A stretch of DNA of 64,000 nucleotides from Setophaga petechia. Taxonomy: Eukaryota > Chordata > Aves > Passeriformes > Parulidae. Positions 32,601-43,546 of this stretch are shown here, in pieces. The stretch's first letter is position 1, and every line of letters begins with the position of its first letter. Where the stretch lies: positions 4,402,001 through 4,466,000 of the forward strand of contig JANCRA010000012.1 in NCBI GenBank assembly GCA_024362935.1, read 5' to 3'. The position numbers and the translations under genes are program-made. Under the pieces are notes generated by a model. That model was not told where the DNA came from, did no database searches, and saw nothing but the letters and a program-made list of their open reading frames with translations.

Positions 32601-35600
32601 AGTGCTTTTTGTAAGTTCTTTCCATTATTTACAACATGTCAGTAAGCATAAATAAACCAATTAAATTCTGAAAATCTGCCAGTCAAAAATGGAGTTACTA
32701 GTACATATAGACAGATTTAGACACAGATTCAAAACTGCTCTAATAATCAAGACATCTGATAAGTCATCCACCGGATAAATTTATTTCTGTGGTGTATATT
32801 TTAGCTCAGTTTAATTTTTATTAATGTGCATTAGACATCTATGTTTTAGTTCTGCTGCAACACATAGATATTCTACCTCCAGATATTTAAAAATACATAG
32901 TTTCAGGAGGCCTCCTCTAAACTAACAAGGTAACAGTACCAAACAAGTTTTCCACATTTTATTTTGAATTAATATGATAGCAATTGCCTTATGTAATTTT
33001 ATATTTCTTTCAGGTAAATTTTCTATTTGTCATTTAATATTTTTGCTTAGTTTAAAAAGTATTATGAACATGTATAGCAGTAATTGACCTTATTTCACAA
33101 GACTTCAGTGGTCCAGGTTAGCTTCTTTAACTGGCAATCACTATGCCCTTTCGTAACAAAAATTATGTTGGGAAATTTGGAAGTCTGTAAGTAGAAAATG
33201 AATGATAACAGGAAAGGAATTTGTTAAAAAAAATCCCTTGTTTATATCCTATGCATACAGTGAGGGACAGATGCTTGTTGCATTTAATCTACTGTAGATA
33301 TCAGATGTCACACTGAGTAGCCTAGCTTTTTTTGGGGTTGATGGTTTGTGCTGTGAGAGCTGACTTTTTTATAAAATGATGGGATTGTCAGAGTCTAAAC
33401 TTAATTTTCCATGGTCTTGGAACAGAATGGCTGTAAGATTGTAAAAAGAAATAGAAAGCCCTATTCACAGGCTGTGAAAGTTTCATTTCTTTTGTGAAAT
33501 TAGAGATTATTTTCTAGGAAAAAAGAAAAGTCAGTGTTAGCCTGGAAAGTGGCTTTTCCTGCAGCATTTCTTTGAAGTCCTTCCTATAACACATCAGTTA
33601 ATACATTATGTTCCAGTTTTACTCTTGATCATGGCTTGTGGTCAAAATGATTAGCCTGAGTGGATTCCACTTACAGACGCAGTTAATGGTTAAAAAAATT
33701 GGGTTACCCCTATGCAATATTATTTTTTATAACAATTTTTCCAGTCTAAAGGCTTGCACTTACAATACAGTGCAGCGTCCACAGTAGACATTTCTTATTT
33801 CTGTTTATTTATTTGTAGTGAATAGTTAGCTCTTTTTTTGACATATATAGTAAAATTTTAGTGTCAACAATGTTTTTATTGGTCATTCTTTACCGACCAT
33901 AGGACATTCTTCTGGAACATTCTTCAGTAGAAAATTTCAATTAGCAGCATAAGGAAGAGTTTTCTGGATTGACAACAATAGATTGTCCAATTTGCACTTT
34001 TAAATGTATTTTTGAAAATGCTTTCCCCCTAGATTTTATTTATTGTTATTAGAGAGATCTAGTACTTGCTTGATTTCAGAACACAGGAATTTAACATTTT
34101 TATCAAGAGAAACTGTCATATGTTCTCCTAAATCTCCTCCCTATTCCATGACAAATTTATTCCCCTTTAAAAATTGTTAGTCTTGTATGTATCAAAATGA
34201 AGCAAAAATATGACTTTTGGCTTGTTCTCTTGTCTGTCATGAGTTTTAAACAGGTGGTATTTTGCCTTTGTCATCACTTACTACAAAATATACCTCAAAA
34301 TGATTGTGTAACAGATGGTTTCATTGAAATATGTGACTTATTTTTCTGGTCACTGGTACATAAGTTGTAATGGAGGGAAAAGGGTTCTATGCAAGAGTTT
34401 AAAATTTCTCAGACTGAAACTTTCAAATGTCATCTACATATGAAAAATGACTGAAACCAATAATGTGAGCAGATTGATTAGCATGTTCAGTGACAAGTTT
34501 TTGATCTATATGTTAATTTTCTTTGCCAAACATATTCTAAAAAGTAATATAGCAGAACAGACAACATGCTAGAACAACCCAGATGATCCTTAGACTTACT
34601 AACATTATCTGTTGTGCTGCTAAAAGAGGTTTGTTTGCTCAGGCTTAGAAGATATTATTTGTACAGTTACTGTCAAAGCAAATAAGCTGGAAGACATACA
34701 CTGTCTGAAGAGTACTGGAGTGTGCATCTCATCTTTTTCTTCTTCTTTGAAACAGTTGTACATACCAAGTGTGCTTATTTCCTGTGATCTGATTTGTCAC
34801 ATGGTATTTATTCATTAGGAAAGATGAAAGAAAAGAAATAAAAACTAGAAAGATATGCTAGCCAATTAATGAGGATAATAAAGATGATGATGAGAAAAAC
34901 CAAAGATTTTTCTGTGATGTTACACTTTTACATTAGTCTAAGTTATTTTTTAATGAGATCAGTGTCTTTAGAACTGAATTCCATGCAAGTGTTCAGTTGC
35001 TGTCACTGGGAGAAGAGTGAGCCCTGAGATGCTCAGAACAATGCCTTTGTGGTAAGGAGTTAGGGATATTTTTATAATTTCATTTGGAATTGGGCAGAGT
35101 CTACAGGAAAAAAGAGAAAAGTGTTTTATAATATGAAATTCAGTGACAAGTTGAGAAGAGCTGATTTCAGCAGTTCAATAAGAAACAACTTAAGATGGCA
35201 CAAAGAGTCCGAGGTCTGCTTATGTTCTTGTCAGGAACAGCTTTTTGTACCTATCTGGAAAGAGTAAGACAGTTGTTTAGTAGGAATCTTACAGGAACAA
35301 GCAGAAGTGGGGTGTCAAAAGAACTAAAGCTTGGTCTGAGAGTGATGTCACAAGCAGGAGAGTAAAACAGCTGAAGAGAAAAGAAAGAGAAATGAGGGTA
35401 TAGCTATTAAGGGTTGAATGAGTATTAACTACAAGGGAAGCAAATTAAAAGACAGTAGAAAAAAGACAAAATCATAATGGCATGGAATAAAAAAATGCAA
35501 TAAAAATGGAGAAGCAGAGTTGTACTGAAGTATATCACATATGGACATCCTGAGATATTTCGGAGGTGCATAGCTTAAGGATGCATTCTGCTTTGTGTCA

Positions 35601-37924
35601 GACTGTTCTGCATAAAGGGGTTAGGGAACACCTTAGGGACAATGCAGCAGCTTCTCTTCTGCCTCACCTGCCAGGCCATGACTGACATATGGGGTCCAGA
35701 GCAGGGAGGCAGCTGCAGCCCTCCCATGCCAGTGTGTGAGACAGGAGTGCCATGACAGAAAAATGTGAAGCATGGATTAATGGGTGAATTCAATGCTCTG
35801 GACCTGGGTATGAATGAATGATTTAATTGCCACATACCTATCTCATAAAAAAAATTGTGCAGGATGTTAAAGGCACTCATATGTAGAATTTAAGATAGGT
35901 GACATCTTAAATGGTAATATATCAGATCCTTTCATAAGTCAGAGTAGCAGACAACGTCTCCACTTCTTGACTTCTGGCACTGAACCTGATGGAAAAGGCT
36001 GTGGTTGTTCCATTGCAGTGTTCTCCAGATGGGTGGCTAAAGCTGGGCTGCCTGTTGGAACACAATGGTGCCAGGAGCTCTTGGGAGGGTGCTAGCTGAC
36101 ACAAGTGATATAGAGGCCGTGCTAATGTTTAAGATAATTGTAGGGCTTTGCCCAGGCTCTGGAACTGTTTTGTTTACTTGGGAAGGTCTCTGATCCCAAG
36201 TTCATTCCAAGTTAGGGCACGGACATTGCATCATGGTGCCACCACAAATCAGGCTCAGAAGCCTGCCTAGCAATTCTGGCAGCAATATTAATGTGCTGCT
36301 TGTGATTTTTATATCTTTCTTTTCAAGTACACTTGACTTTATTTCACTCTGAATTGTAACTGCAAGGATTTTCAGGGAAGATAGACATTGTCAGGGAAGA
36401 AAATGATGTTGAGCCTCAAGGGAGCACAATGAAACAGACACAGTGTGGGAAGGATCTGACCAGACTAGAGGGAGCAGTCAGTCCAAGAGAAAGTGCTCTG
36501 AGAGCCCAGGCTGTCACTTTATTAATACCTCAGAGAAACCAAACCAATGCTTCATCTTTTAGCAGTTTTGCTCTGACAACTATTTTCTTGGGCCCAGAAA
36601 GGCTGGTGCCACAGGAAATCTCCAGCACCAAACTAAATCTGCTCCTACTTTGCAGGTGAAAACATGGAAAACACCGAGCATATTGAAATATAAATTTTTT
36701 TAAAAGATGTGTTGTTAGCTCCTTTAAAAGCTGTGAATTTTACCCAGTAGCAGGTGTTGAGGCATCTGAGACCACCTTTGGTCCTATGATTTGGGCCCCA
36801 GAGCCAGGTGAACACAGTTGGTGAAGAGGGGACAGGCTCCAGGTGCTGTTTGGGAGCCATGGGCAGGGGCCAAGGGGAAACATTCCCAGGAGGACTTTTT
36901 TCTTTATGCAAATATTGCTAGAGTTTCAACTTCTTTAGTCAAAAACAAAAGAAAGTGAAGGGAGACCTTCTTGGAAGTGTAACCTGCACATGTACATATA
37001 ACAACTTCTGGTGCATGAAAACTGAAAAGGTTTCTAGAATCTGTTATACTTTTATCACAGTTCCAAAAATGTAACTTTTTAGTGTTTCTCTATTTCGTTA
37101 ATGTGGTTATTTTCTCTTTCTTATTGAATAAATGTAAGTGATCCTTGGATTTAACATTAATAACTTGGCTACTCATAATGAAAATGTTTTCTGTCATCCT
37201 CCATAAGGAAAGGATGTAAATTTACTCAGGGAGTGGGGATCTGCTGGTTGTGTTGAAATATTTACCATTTCTTTTACTATTGGTTTTTTTTTGGTGTTTA
37301 CTTTTATATTGGTTATATGAGAATGTTCTTTAGGAATGATCTATAACAACATTTCGCTGTATCTTTTTTAAAACTTTATTTTCTTGATAGCCTGAACTAT
37401 TTAACTTCTATGTCTAGTGAGTCTGTGGTGTCTCTGAGGCTGAAACACGATGCATCAGAACAAGGCTTGTGAAATAACTGTCAGTTTCTAATGCTTCTTC
37501 ATATCTGCTGTCATCTGTAGTCAGAGGACTCTGGGCTTAACCACTGTTTTAAGTTAAAATATTAGTAACTGTAATAACAAAATCATATTTTGTTAAGCAA
37601 TAACATTCATTTACATAAGTGTTAATTGCTTTATTTGTTCGTCTTTCCCTCTTTTGTTGAGATGGCTTTTTCAGTGGTATAAATGATGCACTATAAATTT
37701 TCTAAGCTTCAAACAGACTTTCAAAAAAGAATTTTAAATAGAAGTAAATCAGGAACCCCAGTCATTCACCAGGCAGCATTTTTCTTTGAGACTTGGAGAA
37801 GAAATACCAAAATTTTGCTTAAATCTCTCCTGTAGTTCCAGTGTTTTCAGACTACCTGTAAAACAAAGGATTTAATTCCTTGTAGAAGAGGATGCTTAAG
37901 GAAAAATAACTGGAAAAGGACATA
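32601..37924. other. Mostly AT-rich unique DNA, no gene seen
   Basis: I recognise nothing secure in this 5.3 kb. Slightly GC-richer patches occur at about 35600-35800 and 36420-36900, with chance frames up to 101 codons. None shows a domain, CR1 motif or LTR structure that I can support. Confidence 0.5.
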
Positions 37925-38670
37925 AAAGAGCACCTTGCCCCTGCATCCAGATCATTAATGGAGGTGTTAAACTGGACCAGGCCATGTATTGACCAAAGTT
38001 GCAGGGGGATACAATATAAGAAAATAAAGGTAGTATATAAAGCAATCTTACCCCTTAAGGAGTTGCAGCTGAGCCAATTATTAGAGATTGGGAACAGGCC
38101 TGATTTTAACAGACCACAGCTGTAGCCAACAAGAGGAGAGTTATAAAAGAGTGGATTGCTTGGTTGAGGGGAACTGAGTCAGTTGGCTGCTGTGAGAAGA
38201 AGAGGGTGTCAGTGCTTAGAGGAGCTGTTTACGAGACACATCAAGGAGGTACAACACTATAGCAACATGGAATCTTTCCAATAAAATGACAATAGAACCC
38301 TTGCACTATAATGACAACACAAAGTATATTGATAGTTATTGCCTCCAACTAGATTTGTGCTGCTTATCACCCTGTTCTGGGGCTGGTGGTGTGACCTGTG
38401 GCCTGTTCAGACAATTTTCAAACCACCTTGCTGTTTGCTTGTTCAGCCCATTCTTCATCAGCTTCTCTATGAGGCTCTCATGGGATGCTGTCAAAGGCCC
38501 TAGTGAAGACAAGGCAGACAGTATCCATTGCTCTCTTCTCATCTTCTGAGCCAATCCTTTTGTCACAGATGTTTATCAATGCTGGAAAGCATTGCTCCCC
38601 ATTGGTGAATCTGTGCTAACTACTGCTTATGGTTTTTTCTTCCTTCATGTACCTGAAATGTTCTTAATTT
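37925..38670 (-). pseudogene. CR1 reverse-transcriptase fragment, split by an LTR
   Basis: This is a CR1 ORF2 fragment with its sense on the minus strand. Plus-strand landmarks are CATCCAGATCATTAATGGAG and GTATTGACC before the LTR. After it come GCCTCCAACTAGATTTGTGC, CTTCATCAGCTTCTCTATGA, AAGACAAGGCAGACAG, ATCCATTGCTCTCTTCTC and TTGGTGAATCTGTGCTAAC. The minus-strand translation at 38336-38566 contains ESLIEKLMKNGLNKQTARW and ENCLN, which correspond to the CR1 'ILIEKLxKxGLDxQTVRWIENWLNG' block of the reverse transcriptase. The copy is 5'- and 3'-truncated, frame-broken and interrupted by a 320-bp LTR at 38000-38319, so it is dead. It should be joined across the LTR as one insertion. Confidence 0.88.
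38000..38319 (+). mobile_element. Solo LTR inside the CR1 fragment, exact target duplication
   Basis: A 320-bp plus-sense LTR starts TGCAGGGGGATAC and ends ATGACAACA. CAAAGT occurs directly before (37994-37999) and directly after (38320-38325). TATAAAA at 38142-38148 and AATAAA at 38280-38285 are in order, about 140 bp apart, with a short tail to the end. The U3 carries CAGCTG and CCAATTATT motifs. Removing it rejoins the CR1 match at GTATTGACC. If the terminus is read as ACACA, the duplication would be 4 bp (AAGT), so the element class (ERVK 6 bp versus ERV1 4 bp) is not settled. No internal viral sequence remains. Confidence 0.88.
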
Positions 38671-40349
38671 CTGATCTTCTCCACCAGTTCTATCTCAGCA
38701 TTTAAGAAGAGCTCCTCTCATTAGCCTTGCTCTCAGTGAGATGACACAGGCTGCCAATCACCCTCCTGGCCACTGCAGCTGCCCAAACCTGCCCTGCTCC
38801 CTGGCTGGGGGCAGAAGAGCAGACGTGGCTGGTGAGGCTCCTGCCTGATGGATCCCCAGTCTGTGCAGATTCCTTCCCCAGGGAGCTGCTGACCCTTGCT
38901 GAGCCAGGACACAACTCTGCTTGGTGATTTTAGAAGGATTTCTGGAAGGGATTTTGTTGCAATGGCTTTAGACAAAAACTTTATTGCTAGCTTTTATTCT
39001 TTTCACTGTTTGCTTCTCAAACTCTTGCTTGGCCCTCATAGTATTGCTTTTTACATCCACACTGTCAAAATTTATCAGGCTTTTCATTTTCTTTATGTCT
39101 GTACAACATTTTAAAAAATACTTTCTGGTTTCTAGTACTGTATTTTGCTTTGCTGAATAGCCATCCTGGCTTTATATTTTCCTTTTCCAAATCTTTTTTA
39201 GCAGATGATATGCACTGTTTCTGTATTTCTGTATGGTATCCTTCAGAAATTTTCATGGTGTCAGGAAGGCTTATGTATCTTACGTATGTCTTCTGGTTGC
39301 AGACAAGGCTTTCTCTGTGCTCTGAAGTAAAGCACAGTGGTAGTACATTGTTTGGTCTTTGTTGGTCCTGTTGTGATGTTGAAACTACATAAAATTCACA
39401 TCAGGTTTGGAGAATGGTACTGCTTTAAGCTTTGCACTGCAAGACTTTCACTACATTTTGCACATAACTCACTGACAAGGTTTTTGAATATTTCAGTTGT
39501 TTTTGCAATTCTTTGAGGAAATATCACACTAGTTTGAATCCCCTTGGGTAGAAAAGGAGCTGAATTTAACAACTCCAGAGTATGGATGAATTTTCTAACA
39601 ATCAAGCTGTTGTATAAAGATGTGTAACAATTCCTTCTCTATGAAATGAAAGGAATGATCTTTATTGCATTCTTTTTAAATAAATAAATAAAAAAAAAAG
39701 CAGTCATTTCTTCCAGGAGAGGATTGTGGGTGGAGTGTACCTGGGAAAAAGATACTTCTATGAAGCCCTGACCCGGTATCTCAAGTGTGAAAGGTGACAC
39801 TGTTTCCTCTCAGCTTGCTCTAAACGGCTTCGTACTTGTTGCAGTAGCCAATAGATACTTCAAATAGCTATTCCCGCCCCTCTAAGGACACAGAACATGG
39901 ATTTTAGGATCGACGTTAAGCTCTGGGTTCTGGATTAATTGATGAAACACAGATACCTAAAAATGAGGCCTTTTTTCCCACCAATTTTAAAGGTTAAGTG
40001 TTAGACTGTTTAGTTTTAAACTCCACTTTAGCCAAGAAGTAATTGAAGGATATTGTTATTCCCCAGGCAAACATTACTCAACTCCATTAAGAATATTTTT
40101 AACAAGTTTTCACACTCAGATTTGTTAATTTATGTAATGTGACTTCTATAGCATTTGAATCAGAATGACTACAGCAAGTATTGTTTACCTCCCTCAATAT
40201 TGTGATATATTTGGCATTGCAAATGGCAACAGTTAAATAAAAAATGGGTTTCTAAGATCTCAGAAATTCATACTAAGCCATAATAACTGGCTGTCATCTC
40301 CTGTCAAAGGTTCAGTCATAGTATTTCAGAGACATGTAGATCATCAACA
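38671..40349. other. Unique DNA with a short GC-rich patch, no gene seen
   Basis: A GC-rich patch at about 38730-38920 holds chance frames of 70-80 codons on the minus strand and no known motif. An A-rich tract with AAATAAATAAATAAAAAAAA lies at 39678-39699. Around 39820-39890 there are a CCAATAG and a CCCGCCCC box in AT-rich surroundings, too isolated to call a promoter. Confidence 0.45.
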
Positions 40350-40605
40350 ACACAAGGAAGGCTTAGGCTGGACATTAGGAAATATTTCTTTACTGGGAGG
40401 GTGATAAAGCACTGGAACATGCTTTATCATGTTGTGACATGTGGTTGATCCCTTAAGCCTGTCATTGTTCAAGAGTCATTTGGACAATGCTCTTAATATG
40501 CTTTAAATTTTCAACCCTGAGTGGTCAAGCAGTTGGACTAGATGATCATTGTAGTCCCTATTAAAGTGAAATATTCCATTCTATTCTGTTCTATTCTAGT
40601 CTACA
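40350..40605 (+). mobile_element. CR1 LINE 3' end
   Basis: Sense-strand CR1 sequence: AAGGCTTAGGCTGGACATTA, then GGAAATATTTCTTTACTGGG, GTGATAAAGCACTGGAACAT and GTTGGACTAGATGATCATTG. It ends in an imperfect ATTCT-type terminal microsatellite (ATTCCATTCTATTCTGTTCT, from about 40576). This is the normal 3' terminus of a CR1 copy, 5'-truncated to about 250 bp. It is noticeably diverged in the middle and has no coding capacity. Confidence 0.85.
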
Positions 40606-41720
40606 AACCTAAAAGCAACAAGTCTCTTTTTCCTACACATTGTATTCCTGACTGTGTAATACAAAGTTAAAATATGAAGGAAGTTCCTGACATTAAAGAA
40701 TCTGACAGAAAGAGGATGTGATTTAAAAGCTTCTGAAATATGCTGTCATTATAGCTCCCTGAATTTATTTTATGTAGTTTACTGTACACCAAATTTTGGA
40801 TAAGGCTATTACTGAGGATAGAATCTGCAATAATGTTTAATGGCTTTTGGATTTTAGGAAGTGCAGCAAAGTAATATCTTCTTACTCTTATATTGTGTTT
40901 TTCTTCTGTGGCTTATTTAATTCTAATCAACAATATAAAAATTCACACATCCCAGTATATTTGTGCCTTTGTTTATTGATATCTTCCTCTTTTCCAATCC
41001 TCTTGTTTTTATATTTTCATCTCTGCAAAAGTTTTTTTGGAAACAGTTATTGGATACAGTGCTCTGAACTGTGAAATAAAATTTTATCTTCATTTGGTTT
41101 ATGCTGCAGTATTTGTTTACTTTGAGTTCAAGAGCCCTTTTTTGCAATATTCTAAAATCTATAAATGCAATGTTTAATTTAATTCAAAACATACTAATGT
41201 CTTTTGTTTCAAAGATCAGTACAAAAGTTTGTAATTAACCAAATATATTTCTTTGAAACTGAAGTAACCCACACTCTGTCTAAATAACATCTCACTATTA
41301 AATACTGCACTCTCAAATACTTTTCAAAGAGTAAAGGATAGGCTCCACTGTTCTCTTTATTTTTAATAATAAGAAGTATTCTCAACCTGTAAATAAGTAG
41401 TGCTTGAAATGGAAAGAAAGAGAACAGAACATTTCCAAAGTATTATCCCTTTAGGAACAGTGAAAATGAAATGCAGAGAATTTGAAGGAGCTGCTCCAAA
41501 CCCAGCATCACAATTATGGCTGGAAAGCACAGTGCTCTGCCTCCTCAGTCTGCAGTACATCGACTCCTCCTGTCAGGAGAGGTAAATCCTGCCTCTTGCC
41601 TTCTGGTTATGAAGCACTTCATAAGACGTCAGAACTCTCTGGAATTACTACCCAGGGAAGAAGTTTCTCCGCTAATATTTTCAGTTTCGTTTCAGCAAGG
41701 CTAGCTGTGAATAAGGTCAG
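40606..41720. other. AT-rich unique DNA, no gene seen
   Basis: I recognise nothing. Overlapping frames of 60-86 codons at 41400-41742 are short, in more than one frame, and match no known protein. Confidence 0.55.
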
Positions 41721-41795
41721 TCATAGAGCCATAGAATCATAGAATGTTCTGGGTTGGAAAGGACCTTGAAGATTACCCATTTCCAACCTCCACAT
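41721..41795 (-). mobile_element. CR1 LINE 3' terminus, short
   Basis: The plus strand reads TCATAGAGCCATAGAATCAT followed by AGAATGTTCTGGGTTGGAAA and GGACCTTGAAGAT, the inverted CR1 tail and 3' end. The match fades after TTCCAACCTCC at about 41790, so only about 75 bp remain, either by truncation or because another element begins there. Confidence 0.8.
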
Positions 41796-41805
41796 CTGTA
41801 TTTGT

Positions 41806-43000
41806 GTTGAGGAGACCTCCCCACGTGGCTGTCCAGCAGACGGACTCCTGCAGTGCCACCCACCCGTGCTCCCTCCGCAGCTCAGCCCCGCACTCACGCG
41901 GTCACACCAGCTCTTCTCAGCCGGCCCAAACCCGGGTTCCTGAAGGTACCCAGACCCTCAAATAATTTAATCACAGAGCAATAACAAAATCACAGCTTGA
42001 GCTGGGTCCAAGGAGGAACTACTGAACAAAGGAAAGCCTGGGCTTTTACACCCTGGCAGTCTAAGATGTGAAGGTCCAGAGTGCTCGGCTCCTGACGCGT
42101 CCCTGCGTCCCCTGGCTGGGCCGGTGCTCCGTGCCCGGGGCCCTTGGTGAAATAAATAGGGCAGGAGATCTTTCTTATTTTCTAATACTTTTATTAAAAA
42201 TTAGCTCAGGTGGGGAGAACCAACAGGTCACGCACACGTTGCCGCTGCTCCCAGGTGTGGCACGGAGGAGGAGAAAGAGTGCAGCTGTGTCCACTGGTCT
42301 GCTGGCAGAGCTTAGGCTTCCGTCTTCAAGAGAGCATCAGGAGATTCTTGGGTTTTTTGGTTTGACATTCAGGAACCTCTTCCTTGATGACATCTTTTAG
42401 GTTAGGGTGAAAGGTAACAAGGGTCTTAGCAGATACTGGATTCTGTTCCTCATGTCTAGACATCACTTTGATCTCCTAATTCCATGGTGGCTCGTTGTTT
42501 TTAGGGGTTTTTCTTGCTAGGTTTGGTGAGGGGTTTCTTCATTTGCATACCCACACAGATGTCACCCTCTCCTCACAGTCCTGGGTGCCATCTTCCAGGA
42601 AGCTGCACGCGATACTCGACAAAGCGGATTTTTAACCATCAACAACAGATAATTTTTAACCATCAGCAACAGGTGATTACTACACGAAGTTATTAACAAC
42701 AAATAGTTAGAACTCCAACTTGGCAGCAATTGGTTTAACTTGTGAACTCTGCAACCTTTAAAAAATGGACAACTTTTCTACTCATAAGACTTGGCCATGC
42801 TCAGGACCGCTCAGTGCCCCTCGCCTCGTGCTCCCCCACCACAGCTCAATCCGCAGCCGGCACTCCTGCTCCTTTGAGTCCCCGTGTCCTTGGTCTCTTA
42901 GTATTACGCTACCCAAAAGCATATTCCTTTTCAGTAGCTGTCTTTTATACTACGGAGCTTTTTCAATCTTCATCCTAACCCTCATCCTAACCTGCTGTTA
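41806..43000 (-). mobile_element. GC-rich LTR-like element interrupted by LTR family A
   Basis: Two GC-rich pieces (41806-42147 and 42795-about 43000) flank the family-A LTR and its target duplication, so they were once continuous. On the minus strand the upstream piece has TATAAAAG (plus 42942-42949) and the downstream piece has the polyadenylation variant ATTAAA (plus 41966-41971), followed by about 160 bp ending …TCTCCTCAACA near 41808. This order and terminus fit an LTR. The U3 start and a target duplication were not found. The family is unknown. The alternative is an unrelated CpG-rich sequence. Confidence 0.4.
42148..42789 (-). mobile_element. Solo LTR, family A, nested copy
   Basis: A 642-bp minus-sense LTR homologous to the one at 26791-27448. 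It starts on the plus strand with TGAAATAAATAGGGCAGGAG (compare TGAAGTAATCAGGGCAGGAG there). It has AATAAA on minus (TTTATT, 42190-42195) and ends …CTCATAAGA. The exact 5-bp repeat CTTGG lies on both sides (42143-42147 and 42790-42794). The terminal dinucleotide is GA where the other copy has CA, a point change in the LTR start. The 5-bp duplication again points to an ERVL-type integrase. Short sequence TTTTTAACCATCA is repeated inside at 42630 and 42652. No internal viral sequence is present. Confidence 0.85.
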
Positions 43001-43523
43001 AAGTCCATTTCCCTTGCAGGAGGGAGAAGAGCTTTCAGTGAGATTCTCAACACAGCACATGGTCTCCTGTGCAGAGGGGTCTGGGGAATCTGGGACCCTG
43101 CATCAACAACCCAATTAGCAGAGCTGCTCCACTGAGGCTATAGCATTTCTAATGGATTCAATGACCTTTATGCTATTAGTTTATTAATAACAAGAAAATC
43201 CTGCTTCCTGACCCCTCAAATGAACTGTCCTTCTGGTAGCTTGTCATTGCTACTTAAAAATGCAGTCTTCTTTCAATGGCCACAATTGCTTGATAGCACT
43301 TAAGAGAGTCCTTTGTCAAGAAGTGAACAGTGACTATAATATTTCAAAATTGTTTCTGTGTTCAAAAGCAATGGAAAAGAAGGGAATAAAATGGAAGAGA
43401 GACTTTCCCAACCGCTGGCCCATAGCTAGAATTTACCTGTGCAGGAGAAAGAAATGTCTCTGAGTGCCTCTATTTATAGTCTTCTTTTGAATTCACTAAA
43501 GGACAGTCATACTATATCTAGGT

Positions 43524-43546
43524 AAAAATAATAATAATAAAAAAAC
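43524..43546. repeat. (AAT)n microsatellite
   Basis: About five AAT units run into an A run. A simple repeat without other features. Confidence 0.8.

Noticed and set aside
39820..39890. CCAAT box plus CCCGCCCC box as a promoter
   Set aside because: The boxes are isolated in AT-rich DNA with no CpG island, TATA or downstream exon.
42973..42995. Telomere-like CATCCTAACCCTCATCCTAACC
   Set aside because: Only two imperfect units with a CAT interruption; too short for an interstitial telomere repeat.
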